Shown: positions 50,578-60,422, numbered from the stretch's first letter. The stretch: 64,000 nt of DNA from Sphingomonas hankyongi (GCF_023516575.1 NZ_JAMGBE010000003.1:1-64000), one strand, 5' to 3'. The notes: generated by a model from the sequence alone, not told the origin. Translations and numbers: made by a program.

Positions 50578-51689
50578 TGGCGCGACTTGCGTTTGTTTTG
50601 CCGAGCCTTGCAGGAGGGGGCGCTGAGCGCGTCGCGCTGACCCTGGTCAACGCTTTCGCCGGAGCGGGTCATGATATCGATTTGGTCCTGGCGAGTGCCG
50701 AAGGTGAACTCCTCAGGCTCGTGCCCTCTGACGTCCGGGTATTTGACTTGCGCGCGAAGCGCTTTCGCAACGCTTTGTGGCCGCTCGTGCGATATTTGAG
50801 ACAGGCGCGCCCTGATGCCGTTCAGGTCTCGATGTGGCCACTGACGATCTTGGCGATCTTGGCGCGCTTACTTTCGGGTGTTCGAACGCGGCTGGTTGTT
50901 AGCGACCATGGGATACTTTCCCACCAGTATGGAGATGTGGTCACGAAGAGATGGCTGCGATGGAGTGTCCGGCGATTATATCCGATCGCGAACGCTCGAA
51001 TTGCTGTCTCGACCGCCGCTGTCCATGACCTCGCGAAGCTTTCAGGCATGCCAGAGAAGTCGTTTACGGTTGTTCACAATCCCATCCTTTCGGCGCCCGC
51101 GACGCCAGCGGAGAAGAAACGCGCGGAACAACTTTGGCCGGAAGGTAAAAAACGAATCTTGTCCGTGGGCAGCTTCGTTCCGGTTAAGAATCACGCATTG
51201 CTGATCGACGCACTCGCCAATGTCCATTCTGCTTGCGGGGCTTCGTTGATGATTCTTGGTGAGGGCGATTGCCGTCAGGCCCTCCAGGAGATGGTTAGGG
51301 CGCGCGGGATTGCCGATCGGGTTGCGATGCCCGGCTTCGCGATCAATCCGACAGCGTATTTCGAAAACGCTGACCTGTTCGTCCTGTCCTCTAACCACGA
51401 GGCCTACTCGCTGGTTCTTGTTGAAGCTATGGCGGCAGGACTTCCAGTGGTCAGCACCGATTGCGGCGGACCGCGTGAGATTTTGGACCACGGAAGATTC
51501 GGCCGTCTCGTTCCAGTAGGCGACGCACCAGCGCTTGCGCAGGCTATTGCTGACACGCTCCGGGAGAACATCGATCCCGAGCGTCAGAAGGCGCGAGCAC
51601 GTGAGTTAGCAAAGGATGCTCTAGCGCGTTACGAGGCACTCTTGCTCAAGCCCGAAGCCAGTCCCGTGCCGCGCTCGCTAAACCGTTAA
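50577..51689 (+). CDS. GT4-family glycosyltransferase
   Basis: The 370-residue GT-B protein has LAFVLPSLAGGGAERVALTLVNAF at the start and VVSDHGILSHQYGD. The donor half has ILSVGSFVPVKNHALLIDALA, MILGEGDCRQAL and LVEAMAAGLPVVSTDCGGPREIL. I chose ATG 50577 (TGATG overlap). A TTG one codon earlier is possible. Its 3' end overlaps the convergent gene by 44 bases. Confidence 0.88.
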   Translation: MARLAFVLPSLAGGGAERVALTLVNAFAGAGHDIDLVLASAEGELLRLVPSDVRVFDLRAKRFRNALWPLVRYLRQARPDAVQVSMWPLTILAILARLLSGVRTRLVVSDHGILSHQYGDVVTKRWLRWSVRRLYPIANARIAVSTAAVHDLAKLSGMPEKSFTVVHNPILSAPATPAEKKRAEQLWPEGKKRILSVGSFVPVKNHALLIDALANVHSACGASLMILGEGDCRQALQEMVRARGIADRVAMPGFAINPTAYFENADLFVLSSNHEAYSLVLVEAMAAGLPVVSTDCGGPREILDHGRFGRLVPVGDAPALAQAIADTLRENIDPERQKARARELAKDALARYEALLLKPEASPVPRSLNR

Positions 51690-52605
51690 ATTCATCATAA
51701 AGACCGTGCCGCCAGGCGCGGATTATGGCGTTACCGCGCATCGTCCGCGGCTCCTCCAGAATGGTGAGTCGTTGCCGAAGCGCACGAACCCGCTGAGCGT
51801 TCGACAGGATCGCTGCGTCAATCTTGCAGTCGGGGATCACCTTATGCAGGGACGAGCACGCACTTGCGAAGCGGTCCGTGAGTATATCGCGCCAAGCGAT
51901 CTCTGCTTTCCATGCGGGGCGCGGGTCGCGACCGGCATATTTCCGGATCTCAGCCCATCGGGATGCGGATTGGACCACATCCGGATCAGTTGTATTACCG
52001 CCATGTCGGCGATAAATCTGCATTGGTTCCTCGAGTAGTCTTTTCGCACCGAGAAGGTCAGCCGCCCAACCAATCCAGCTGTCGTAAGGGATGACCTCTG
52101 GGACCGGCAGCAACAGTTCAAGAAGTGGGCGCGCGATCGCAGTGCAGGAACCAGCGATCAAATAATTGTCCGGGAAGCCAGCCTTGCGCATCTTACCGAA
52201 CACGGTCTCACCCCCGCTTGCACCATCGGCATCAACTATTAGCTGATCATTGACGCATGCAAGTGCGCTCGGGTCGTCCCTCAATACGGCGCTTACGCGA
52301 TCAATCTTGTGCGGATACCATACGTCATCTTGATCCGCGATAAAGACGAGGTCACCCGTCGTTCGCGACATCGCTTTTGAAAAGTTGCGAGAATAGCCGA
52401 GGTTTTTGGCGTTGCGGTGCACGTGGACGGGGAAGGGCGCGGTCCGGGCGAAATCCTCTGTGATCGCGACTGTGCGATCGATGGAGGCGTCGTCGCAAAT
52501 CACGAGCTCATCGGGGTGTTTAGTCTGCGCGGCTAAGCTTTGTAGCTGCTGTCCGATGAAGCGCTCGCCATTGAAGGAAGCCATGGCGATTGAGATGCGC
52601 CTCAA
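51646..52605 (-). CDS. GT2-family glycosyltransferase
   Basis: The 319-residue protein has the GT-A opening ISIAMASFNGERFIGQQLQSLAAQ, VICDDASIDRT, LGYSRNFSKAM and FIADQDDVWYPHKI with the DxD-like DQDD. The pattern resembles rhamnosyl- or galactosyltransferases of O-antigen clusters. It converges on the GT4 gene with a 44-base overlap of the two coding ends. The start overlaps the methyltransferase stop as ATGA. Confidence 0.88.
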   Translation of the reverse strand: MRRISIAMASFNGERFIGQQLQSLAAQTKHPDELVICDDASIDRTVAITEDFARTAPFPVHVHRNAKNLGYSRNFSKAMSRTTGDLVFIADQDDVWYPHKIDRVSAVLRDDPSALACVNDQLIVDADGASGGETVFGKMRKAGFPDNYLIAGSCTAIARPLLELLLPVPEVIPYDSWIGWAADLLGAKRLLEEPMQIYRRHGGNTTDPDVVQSASRWAEIRKYAGRDPRPAWKAEIAWRDILTDRFASACSSLHKVIPDCKIDAAILSNAQRVRALRQRLTILEEPRTMRGNAIIRAWRHGLYDEFNGLASAARDWLRA

Positions 52606-53648
52606 GACGGCGCCCGCCGACCTGTAACGGTCAGAAATTCCGTGTGCTTCTTCGAAAAGGTTGCTTCTAGAAGTTCACTAGCCGTGAATTTGGGAGCTCG
52701 GCAGGCTGGTGCTGCATCCGAGAAAGGATCAATTCCCGACGCAATCAGCCGACTTTGCAACTGCATGCCACTAAGCGGATAGAATCTGCGACGGAAGCGT
52801 ATGTCGACGAATCCACTCGCTTCGAGCGCCCGGTGAAGGCCCTCGCGGTTGAACAGAACTAAATGACGGGGAGGCTCGAGCCCACGCCAGTTTTTTCCAT
52901 ATATACGGTGACCGACCGAATCTAAGTTAGGCGTGTCGATGAAGATCGTTGCTCCAGGAATGAGCAATTCATGGCAGGTCTGTAGCGTCGAGAGCGGGTC
53001 ATGAACATGCTCAATTACATGACTGAGAGTGAGCGCGTTGAACGCTTCGTTCGAGAAGTCGCTGAGGGATGGTCGAATATCGAATCCTCGATCTGACCCT
53101 GCTCGGCGGGCGTTTTCATCCGGTTCAACCCCGGCAACCTGCCAGCCTGCTTGTTTTGGAAAAGCAAGCCAATCGCCGTTCCCGCAACCAATATCGAGCA
53201 CCCGCGAACCGGGTTTGCTTCTCGGTAGATAGCGGAATGCGACATCCGCAGGCCAGCGGAGGGGCGGGACGAGAGCCGCAAGGATTGGTCCAGCTTTGGA
53301 CGAAGGTCGAAGTTGCGTTCCATACAAGGCATTTCGATAGCCGTTTCCCAGCTTTGTGCGCCAACGTCCGATCCATGAGTGATCGGCGATGGGGCGTTGC
53401 TGTTCGTGCGTATAGTAACGTTCATATGCGCGACCTATTGAACGCTCATCCGGTCGAGGATCGAGGTAACCGCTTCCACACCCGCCACATCGCCACATTG
53501 ACCATCTACCGGGAGCAACGCCGAAAACGTTGTCTGTCAGATCGGAGTGAAGGAGCATGCGGATCGTGGAGTTGCAGATTGGACAATTCTCGACCCACTC
53601 CAGCTGATCCTCGGGCCAGACCTGAATTCGCATCTTGCGTCTGTTCAT
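52602..53648 (-). CDS. Zinc-containing class I SAM methyltransferase
   Basis: ATG 53648 overlaps the stop of the acetyltransferase gene, so longer frames are rejected. The 348-residue protein has an N-terminal zinc site (CPICNS and CGGCGSGYLDPRP), then VLDIGCGNGDWLAF (a good SAM loop), VAGVEPDENARRA, LSHVIEHVHDPLSTLQTCHELL and IDTPNLDSVGHRIYG. It is like the gene at 49606 but with an intact SAM motif. It probably methylates a glycan sugar. Confidence 0.86.
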   Translation of the reverse strand: MNRRKMRIQVWPEDQLEWVENCPICNSTIRMLLHSDLTDNVFGVAPGRWSMWRCGGCGSGYLDPRPDERSIGRAYERYYTHEQQRPIADHSWIGRWRTKLGNGYRNALYGTQLRPSSKAGPILAALVPPLRWPADVAFRYLPRSKPGSRVLDIGCGNGDWLAFPKQAGWQVAGVEPDENARRAGSDRGFDIRPSLSDFSNEAFNALTLSHVIEHVHDPLSTLQTCHELLIPGATIFIDTPNLDSVGHRIYGKNWRGLEPPRHLVLFNREGLHRALEASGFVDIRFRRRFYPLSGMQLQSRLIASGIDPFSDAAPACRAPKFTASELLEATFSKKHTEFLTVTGRRAPS

Positions 53649-54259
53649 CACAACTGACCGGAGCGCACTAGTGCTAGAAACTCGTGGATGCGATCGCTCT
53701 GCAAAAAAGGTACGGCACGTAGGATTCGATCCTCGGGCCAATCCCACCATTGGATCTGGCTGAGTTGCTCGATCACCTCGTTGCTAAAGCGATATCGAAC
53801 CAGTTTTGCAGGATTTCCTGCCGCGATTGCATACGGTGGTACGTTCTTGGTCACCACCGCGAAGGCGCCAATAACAGCCCCGTCCCCGATGTGTACGCCC
53901 GATAGAATTGCCGCCCCTTGGCCGACCCAGACGTCGTTGCCAATTTCTACGTCGCCCTTGGAATGAGGATGACCCTCTAGAGCTTTGAAGCGAGGATTGA
54001 GAACATTAAAAGGGTAAGTCGTAACCCAGTCCGTGCGATGCTCGCCGCCTAGAAAAACCGTTACGTCGGCTGCAAATGAGCAGAAAGAGCCAATCTTCAA
54101 CTGATGCGCGGAATCCCACTTCAGGATCGTTAAGTCACCGTAACTCCCGTGACCGATCGACTCGCTTGGGTATTTTTTGGCAAGGTAGATCGATCCCGGA
54201 TCTCTCCCCAATAGAAGTCGTCGCGTCCGATTGAGCAAACCTTGCATCAATTTTCGCAT
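53648..54259 (-). CDS. CatB-type hexapeptide O-acetyltransferase
   Basis: The 203-residue protein has left-handed beta-helix repeats and the xenobiotic-acyltransferase features. These are LKIGSFCSFAADVTVFLGGEHRTDWVTTYPF with the catalytic His, GDVEIGNDVWVGQGAAILSGVHIGDGAVIGAFAVV, and YAIAAGNPAKLVRYRFS. It should acetylate a sugar hydroxyl. It is coupled to the methyltransferase downstream and follows the flippase by nine bases. Confidence 0.9.
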   Translation of the reverse strand: MRKLMQGLLNRTRRLLLGRDPGSIYLAKKYPSESIGHGSYGDLTILKWDSAHQLKIGSFCSFAADVTVFLGGEHRTDWVTTYPFNVLNPRFKALEGHPHSKGDVEIGNDVWVGQGAAILSGVHIGDGAVIGAFAVVTKNVPPYAIAAGNPAKLVRYRFSNEVIEQLSQIQWWDWPEDRILRAVPFLQSDRIHEFLALVRSGQL

Positions 54260-54268
54260 TGCGGGCCA

Positions 54269-55756
54269 TCAAAAATCACGAGAGCTGCTCCTCGCGTCTT
54301 TCAAGAACGGAACCAGCAACCTTATTCGCTTGAGGAGCTGATCAACTTGACGTGGTCTGCTTGTCCACACGATGATTACTGCGACCCCTAGCAAAACAGC
54401 TCCGACTAGGAATCGAAAAGGACTCCAATTGGGAACTGCGAGCGAAGCGATAACGCCCAAGATCATTAAGACTGATTGGCCGAGCAGTGGCATGCACTCC
54501 CTGATGGAGGTTCGGTCAATAACGAAAAGGGCGATGCTATCCACTGCGCAACGTACCGACCATGCTAGTGCCGCACCGGGCAAACCCAGCAAGCGCACCA
54601 GAAGGTAAAACATTGCCGCGTAAGGAATTATCTCAGAAATCATCAGCAACGCTGTAAGTTTTGGCTCGCCGCGAGCCAGTATGTGCCCATGCGGCACGCG
54701 AGCGAAGCTGTTGATCCAGACACCTAATAACAGGATGCATGCGATGGGCGCAGTTTTTAAGCCCAGCTCGGGGCCGAGCCAAATCGTGAGAAAGGGCGGA
54801 GCGGCAAATATCATCAATAGCGTTGAAGGTGTCATGGCGAAGGCAAGCGCAGAAATCGCTTGCGACGCGAGGCGCCTGGACTCACGCAATTCAGCAGAAG
54901 CAAGTCTTGGAAAAAGCGCCGACATTATCGCGCCAGGAACAATGAGGACCTGCCACACAAGGTTGAAAGGGACGACGTACACTGCGACAGCCGTTGAACC
55001 GAGGATGGCGCCAATCGCAAAGCGATCCCAGAAAACCATCAAAGGCCCGACGACATTGGAAACTGTTGTCCACCCGCCGAAACCTAAAAGTCGTCCAGTC
55101 TCTCTTGAGCTGGCCATTTGAAATCGTTCTACAGGGATTGCTTGAACGCACGCGGGGACGAGCAGCAGGAAGACGAACGAACGCGCTACGAGCGAGGCAG
55201 CGAGCAAGTTCGGCAAATCTGGTCCCGACCAGATCGCCACCATGAGCGGCAAGACCGAAGTGGCAATGGTGCCTGCACTCGAAATTAGGTTGATTGTGAG
55301 AAATTTTTGACGCCCTTCTAAGGCGCCAACGAGCACACTCTGAGCAATCCCGAAAGGCAGTGCGGCCACCAGGAAAGGAAGGGCACTTCCGACTTCCTCT
55401 TGTAGACCCAGTTCATGTGGGTCCAGCCTCATCAGGCCCAATCCGAACTTGGCCAACGGGGCGAATGCAAGAATGGCCATTAATGACAGGACCAGCGACA
55501 TCAATGCGCTCGTCCAGAATATGCTACTACGCTCGCGGCTGGATGCATCTGCTAATCTTGCAATCTTTTGCGCCGTCGCGCGGCCCAAACCAAAGTCAAA
55601 CAGACCGAAGTATCCGACCAAGAGCCAACATATAGCTAGCAAGCCATATCTGCCCGTGCCGATCACCTTGATATAGAGCGGAACGGTGACAATCGAGACT
55701 GCCAGCGGAATGAGCGCTCCGGCAACGTTGTAGCTCGTGTGCCGGACGACGCTCAT
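54269..55756 (-). CDS. Oligosaccharide flippase (second Wzx-like)
   Basis: The 495-residue polytopic protein has about 14 helices and the polysaccharide-export pattern: TSYNVAGALIPLAVSIVTVPLYIKVIG at the start, YFGLFDFGLGRATAQKIA and FWDRFAIGAILGSTAVAVYVVPF. It is the first gene of a four-gene minus-strand unit that runs to 51646. Codon use in this unit looks less GC-biased than the rml operon. Two flippases and two polymerases in one locus suggest more than one glycan. Confidence 0.85.
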   Translation of the reverse strand: MSVVRHTSYNVAGALIPLAVSIVTVPLYIKVIGTGRYGLLAICWLLVGYFGLFDFGLGRATAQKIARLADASSRERSSIFWTSALMSLVLSLMAILAFAPLAKFGLGLMRLDPHELGLQEEVGSALPFLVAALPFGIAQSVLVGALEGRQKFLTINLISSAGTIATSVLPLMVAIWSGPDLPNLLAASLVARSFVFLLLVPACVQAIPVERFQMASSRETGRLLGFGGWTTVSNVVGPLMVFWDRFAIGAILGSTAVAVYVVPFNLVWQVLIVPGAIMSALFPRLASAELRESRRLASQAISALAFAMTPSTLLMIFAAPPFLTIWLGPELGLKTAPIACILLLGVWINSFARVPHGHILARGEPKLTALLMISEIIPYAAMFYLLVRLLGLPGAALAWSVRCAVDSIALFVIDRTSIRECMPLLGQSVLMILGVIASLAVPNWSPFRFLVGAVLLGVAVIIVWTSRPRQVDQLLKRIRLLVPFLKDARSSSRDF

Positions 55757-55834
55757 GCGGCTCTCTTCCTCGGTGAAGTCGCGACATGCAAGGTCTCGCT
55801 AGAATTCGACAACCTGTCGTGCCAAGGCGGGCTG

Positions 55835-57832
55835 ATGTGCGGCATTGCCGGAGTGATTGGCGAAGCGGCCCGCGATGCTGGCCTGCTGTCGCGCATGGCG
55901 CAGACCATCGCGCATCGCGGACCGGACGACGAAGGCATCTGGAACGACGCCGAGGCTCTGATCGCGCTGGTCAATCGGAGGCTGGCGATCATCGACCTGT
56001 CTCCGCACGGCCACCAGCCGATGCTGTCCGCGGACGGCAGGTTCGTGCTCACCTTCAACGGCGAGATCTACAATCACGCGGAGCTGCGCGACGAGCTGGA
56101 GGCGAGAGGGGCCGTACCATCTGGAGGATGGCGCGGACATTCGGACACCGAGACCCTGCTCCAGGCCATTGCTTCGCTCCGGCTTGAGCCCGCGCTCGAA
56201 CGATGCGTCGGCATGTATGCCTTCGCTCTGTGGGACCGGCAGGAGCGGACGCTCCGGCTGGTGCGCGACAGGTTCGGTGAGAAGCCGCTCTATTATGGCT
56301 GGGTGGCCAAGGACTTCATGTTCGCCTCCGAGCTCAAGGCCATTCGCGCGCACCCGCGCTTCGAAGGCGAGATCGATCGCCGGGCGCTCGCGCTATATGC
56401 GTCGCGGACCTACATCCCCGCGCCGCTGTCGATCTATCGGCGCATCTTCAAGCTGGAGCCGGGGTGCATCCTCGACGTGCCGCTGGATGCTGCCGGGAAG
56501 CCGCTCGAAGAACCGCCGTCCACCGACAGTCCGGCGTCCGGGCTCTCCGTCACCCGCTACTGGTCTTACCGGGACGTATTGCTCAGCGGCCTGCGGGATC
56601 CGATCCGCGACGAAGACGAAGTGCTTTTCCAGCTCGAGTTCGTGCTTGCCCGCGCCGTTCAAAGCCAGTCGATAGCGGACGTTCCCGTGGGCGCGTTCCT
56701 GTCGGGCGGGATAGATTCCTCGGCGATCGTCGCGCTCTACCAGAAATATTCGTCGCAGCCGGTGCGAACGTTCACGATCGGCTTCCGCGAAGAAGCGTTC
56801 AACGAGGCAGATCATGCGCGGGCCGTCGCCCGTCATCTGGGTACCGAGCATAATGAGCGCGTCGTAACGGCGCGCGAGGCGCAGGAGGTCATCCCGCAGC
56901 TGCCGCGGATCTACGACGAGCCTTTCGCGGATTCGTCGCAAATCCCGACCTTTCTCGTGAGCCGCTTCGCGCGCGAGCAGGTCACTGTGGCGCTGTCGGG
57001 CGATGGAGGCGATGAGCTGTTCGGTGGGTACAATCGTTATTTCGGCACCGGACGCTTCTGGTCGAAGCTGAAGCTGTTGCCGGCTCCAGTGCGTGCGGCG
57101 TTGGCGGCACCTCTCGGGCGAGTCCCTCCGTCCGCCTGGGACCTTGTCGGGAAGGGCGTCCTGGGAAAGCGCCGCCCGCCCTATTTCGGCGCGAAGGTCC
57201 GCAAGACGATGCGCTCAATCGCCGGAGCGAGGAGCCTCGACGGTGTCTTCGCTACGTTCCTGGACGAGTGGGCAGGGGAGCCTTCACCGGTGCTGGGCGC
57301 CGACGTGGACCCGAAGCTCTGCGCGTTCGACCTCAATCTACCCGGCGCTCCAGACGCAATGCGGATGATGTACTGCGATGCGGTCAGCTACCTGCCGGAC
57401 GACATCCTGTGCAAGGTCGACCGCGCGACAATGGCCGCTAGTCTCGAAGGGCACGCGCCCTATCTGGATCACAGGGTAGCGGCATTGGCCGCGCGCATCC
57501 CGAATGGAATGAAAATCAGGGGTGGCAGCGGAAAACACATCCTGCGAAAGCTGTTGTATCGGGAGGCGCCGCGCGAACTTTTCGAACGCCCCAAGGCCGG
57601 CTTCGGCATACCGGTGGGCGAATGGATCAAGGGCCCGTTGCGGGATTGGGCTGAGGGTCTCCTCGACTCATCTTCGCTGAGCGCTGAAGGCTGGTTTGAC
57701 GCCGACATCGTTCGGGCCCGCTGGAAACAGCATCTGAACGGAGGCCGGGACTCTACCCAGGCCCTGTGGGCGATACTGATGTTCCAGGCGTGGGTGCGTG
57801 AGGAACGAACAGACGTCGCAGCGGCAGCGTGA
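55835..57832 (+). CDS. asnB: Glutamine-hydrolysing asparagine-synthase-family amidotransferase
   Basis: The 665-residue protein starts MCGIAGVIG, exposing Cys2 as the glutaminase nucleophile, with AHRGPDDEG, FNGEIYNHAELR and the pyrophosphatase loop FLSGGIDSSAIVALY near residue 290. Homologues in exopolysaccharide and exosortase clusters amidate a sugar acid or another acceptor rather than aspartate. AAGG eight bases before ATG 55835 sets the start. It is divergent from the flippase gene. The protein is distinct from the lasso cyclase at 37095, which lacks Cys2. Confidence 0.88.
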   Translation: MCGIAGVIGEAARDAGLLSRMAQTIAHRGPDDEGIWNDAEALIALVNRRLAIIDLSPHGHQPMLSADGRFVLTFNGEIYNHAELRDELEARGAVPSGGWRGHSDTETLLQAIASLRLEPALERCVGMYAFALWDRQERTLRLVRDRFGEKPLYYGWVAKDFMFASELKAIRAHPRFEGEIDRRALALYASRTYIPAPLSIYRRIFKLEPGCILDVPLDAAGKPLEEPPSTDSPASGLSVTRYWSYRDVLLSGLRDPIRDEDEVLFQLEFVLARAVQSQSIADVPVGAFLSGGIDSSAIVALYQKYSSQPVRTFTIGFREEAFNEADHARAVARHLGTEHNERVVTAREAQEVIPQLPRIYDEPFADSSQIPTFLVSRFAREQVTVALSGDGGDELFGGYNRYFGTGRFWSKLKLLPAPVRAALAAPLGRVPPSAWDLVGKGVLGKRRPPYFGAKVRKTMRSIAGARSLDGVFATFLDEWAGEPSPVLGADVDPKLCAFDLNLPGAPDAMRMMYCDAVSYLPDDILCKVDRATMAASLEGHAPYLDHRVAALAARIPNGMKIRGGSGKHILRKLLYREAPRELFERPKAGFGIPVGEWIKGPLRDWAEGLLDSSSLSAEGWFDADIVRARWKQHLNGGRDSTQALWAILMFQAWVREERTDVAAAA

Positions 57833-58002
57833 GTACAGCACACGATCGAACCGAACATCCCGTAATAAATGCCGTTCGACGAATGTGGGTCCTGTTGCCT
57901 ACAAACCACATAGACACGGAGGGTTTTTTGTCCGAAGCGAATTAGGGAAACTTTATTTTGGACCAATTGTTTTCCGTCGGGTCTGGACCAGGAGTGTAGT
58001 CG

Positions 58003-58416
58003 ATGCGGGCTTTGCGTTCGAGCGGAGTTGTGGGCGTTCTGGTAGCCGGATCGCTCTTCGTCAGTTCAACGGGTGCCGTTGCCGCTACCAATGTCAGCGC
58101 TGCACAAATCAATCCTTGGGGGGCCTTGACCGCGCTCAGCGGCGGTGCGCCTGCCGCTGCCCTGTGCGGCGCCGCGGCTGCGGCCGCGGCTGCCCAAGCG
58201 GCTCCGGGCTGCGTGCTTCCGGTCAACGATGCGGCGCCTGTCGCCACGCCGCCGCCTCCGACGCCCGTGCCCGTACCTCCGGTCGAGCCGATTGGTGGCG
58301 GTTTCGGCATCAATCCGCTTCTTCTGGCGCTTGGTGCGCTAGCAGCCGGCGCCCTGATCTACTTCCTGGTGCACGACAGTAATAACAATAACGACAATAA
58401 CGTCAGCGCCGCTTGA
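58003..58416 (+). CDS. Exported Ala/Pro-rich protein with C-terminal membrane helix
   Basis: The 137-residue product has a signal peptide (GVLVAGSLFVSSTGAVAA), an alanine run with CGAA and GCVLP cysteines, a Pro-Thr-Val stretch (PPPPTPVPVPPVEP), a helix (NPLLLALGALAAGALIYFLV) and an Asn/Asp-rich tail. It looks like a small envelope protein with a proline hinge. No family is recognised. It is the first gene after the polysaccharide cluster and may be co-expressed with the next one. Confidence 0.65.
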   Translation: MRALRSSGVVGVLVAGSLFVSSTGAVAATNVSAAQINPWGALTALSGGAPAAALCGAAAAAAAAQAAPGCVLPVNDAAPVATPPPPTPVPVPPVEPIGGGFGINPLLLALGALAAGALIYFLVHDSNNNNDNNVSAA

Positions 58417-58456
58417 ACGCTGGTTGTTCTGCTCTGATCGAAAGGGAAGAGGCGTC

Positions 58457-58852
58457 ATGAACTCTCGGTTTGTCACAAGGGCGTGTGTTGGAATGGCCGG
58501 GATGCTGGCGTTGCCCGGCATTGCGCTCGCGCAGGGGTGGACCCCCGGGTCCGAAATTGTCGGGCAGCCTCTGCAAGTCACCACCAACGGGGTGACGAAC
58601 ACGGTCTATCTCGACGCTGGCGGTAGCGCTCGAATCATCAGCCCGGGAGGCAATGTCGTTCCCGGAACCTGGACCGCTGCCAATGGTCAGCTCTGCTTGA
58701 GCACAGGGACTGCGCAGGAGTGCTGGCCCTATGCGGGACCGTTCCAGGCGGGACAACCGCTGACCCTGACTAGCTCGTGCAATCAGAGCTCGACCTGGCT
58801 GGCTTCGTCGACCAATGCCGGTCAGCGACCGGGCGGTGAGCGCGGCCGCTAA
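58457..58852 (+). CDS. Small exported hypothetical protein
   Basis: GAAGAGG six bases before ATG 58457 sets the start. The 131-residue product has a signal peptide ending GIALAQ and then a beta-rich domain (VTNTVYLDAGGSARIISPGG, GTWTAANGQLCLSTGTAQECWPY). Two cysteines are probably disulfide-linked. The GxWxxxxGxLC pattern resembles small secreted domains of sphingomonads of unknown role. It converges on surE. Confidence 0.65.
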   Translation: MNSRFVTRACVGMAGMLALPGIALAQGWTPGSEIVGQPLQVTTNGVTNTVYLDAGGSARIISPGGNVVPGTWTAANGQLCLSTGTAQECWPYAGPFQAGQPLTLTSSCNQSSTWLASSTNAGQRPGGERGR

Positions 58853-58870
58853 GCACCACATTTCCGGAGC

Positions 58871-59662
58871 TCAGGTGGCGGTCGCATCCTCAGATGTGGC
58901 CGCCAGCCTTTTGTGCAGAGCCTCGACGGAGCCTTCATGCGTCAGGTCGAGGTGTAGCGGAGTGACGGATACGTAACCGTCGGCAATCGCCTCCAGGTCC
59001 GTGAGGTGTCCGGGGGTTTCAACCATCGGGCCGAGCCCGAACCAGTAATAATCATAGCCCCTGGGGTCCGTCCGCTGGACGATTCGGAGCCGCCCGTAAT
59101 CGCGGAGCCCCTGCCGGCAGACTCGAACCCCGCGGACGTCCTCCGGCGCCATCGCCGGGAAATTGATGTTGATCAGCGTCCGCGGCTCGGTTTCGAACTC
59201 GAGCAGCGGCGCGAGCACGCGCTCGGCCCAAGCTTCCGCAGCCGCGAACGGCACCGTGTCTCCCATTCCCTCGCGCGAATAAGCTTGGCTCAGTGCGATG
59301 GATCGCACGCCAGCGAGAGCGCCCTCCATCGCCGCCGACACCGTTCCCGAATAGGTGACGTCCTCCGCCAGATTTGCCCCGCGATTGATCCCGGACAGGA
59401 TTACGTCTGGAGGCGAATCCTTCATCACATGTGCAAGCGCGAGCATCACTGCGTCTGTCGGCGTCCCGGTGACGGAGAAGCGACGCTCCCCGTGCCGTCG
59501 CAGTCGGACCGGCTGGGTGAGCGTCAGCGAGTGGCCAGCTCCGGATTGCTCTTCGGTAGGAGCTACGATCCAGATGTCATCGCTGAGCGTTCGTGCGACC
59601 GACTCGAGCAGCTTCAGGCCCCTGGCGTTCACGCCATCGTCGTTGGTGAGAAGGATGCGCAT
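58871..59662 (-). CDS. surE: 5'/3'-nucleotidase SurE
   Basis: The 263-residue protein has ILLTNDDGVNARGL with the two metal-binding aspartates, APTEEQSGAGHSLTL, GTPTDAVMLAL and ILSGINRGANLAEDVTYSGTVSAAMEGAL. It removes phosphate from nucleoside monophosphates and is a survival-linked housekeeping enzyme. GGAG five bases before ATG 59662 sets the start. A longer N-terminal frame is not needed. Confidence 0.95.
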   Translation of the reverse strand: MRILLTNDDGVNARGLKLLESVARTLSDDIWIVAPTEEQSGAGHSLTLTQPVRLRRHGERRFSVTGTPTDAVMLALAHVMKDSPPDVILSGINRGANLAEDVTYSGTVSAAMEGALAGVRSIALSQAYSREGMGDTVPFAAAEAWAERVLAPLLEFETEPRTLININFPAMAPEDVRGVRVCRQGLRDYGRLRIVQRTDPRGYDYYWFGLGPMVETPGHLTDLEAIADGYVSVTPLHLDLTHEGSVEALHKRLAATSEDATAT

Positions 59663-59954
59663 GGCTCCGCTATGCCGTTCGTCCCGCAATGGGGCAATCT
59701 GGACCGCGCTTGTGACGCTCTTATGCGCCATATCCGCAACAGCCGGGCGATTTCTTCACTTGCCGTACGTAAGTTCTTGTTCAGCCAACCGCGCGTATTT
59801 ATAGGCGCGTTTGGGGATAAGCGGCTTTCCCATAAGCTACGGGAAAGTCAGTGCTATTTGCCTCCGGCTGCACCGCTTGCCGGCCGCAGCCAGCGGCAGC
59901 GTTTTGGACTGTTTCGCAATGTGGGGCGGACCGGTCCAGTGCGGGGGAGGGATT

Positions 59955-60422
59955 ATGGCTACTGCACTTGTCGACCTTTACGGCGGCGACGATTTCGAAC
60001 CTTTTGATCGGATCATCCTTCCGGAGGCATATCGGCCTTCGGACGAAGACGAATTCATGTCTTCTAAGCATCGCGCTTACTTCCTCCGAAAGCTGAAGGC
60101 TTGGAAGGACGCGATCATCGAGGAGTCGCGGGCAACCATGGCTCAGCTTCAGGTCGATTCACTGCGTGAGCCGGATCTGGCCGATCGCGCTTCCAGCGAA
60201 ACGGATTGGTCGATCGAATTGCGCACTCGCGATCGTCAGCGCAAGCTTATCGCGAAGATCGATTGTGCGATCCGCCGTCTCTACGAAGGCGAATACGGCT
60301 ATTGCGAAGTCACCGGGGAGCCGATTTCCTTGGCGCGGCTGGAAGCGCGGCCGATTGCGACCATGACGCTTGAGGCGCAGGAGCGGCACGAGCGGATCGA
60401 AAAGGTTTCGCGGGACGACTGA
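59955..60422 (+). CDS. dksA: RNA polymerase-binding protein DksA
   Basis: GGGGAGGG before ATG 59955 sets the start of this 155-residue protein. It has the DksA coiled coil (YFLRKLKAWKDAIIEESRATMAQLQ, ADRASSETDWSIELRTRDRQRKLI) and the globular end EGEYGYCEVTGEPISLARLEARP. Only one of the four zinc-finger cysteines remains, which is typical of alphaproteobacterial DksA. It binds the polymerase secondary channel and mediates the stringent response with ppGpp. The 292-base gap to surE holds both divergent promoters, but none is clear enough to mark. Confidence 0.93.
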   Translation: MATALVDLYGGDDFEPFDRIILPEAYRPSDEDEFMSSKHRAYFLRKLKAWKDAIIEESRATMAQLQVDSLREPDLADRASSETDWSIELRTRDRQRKLIAKIDCAIRRLYEGEYGYCEVTGEPISLARLEARPIATMTLEAQERHERIEKVSRDD

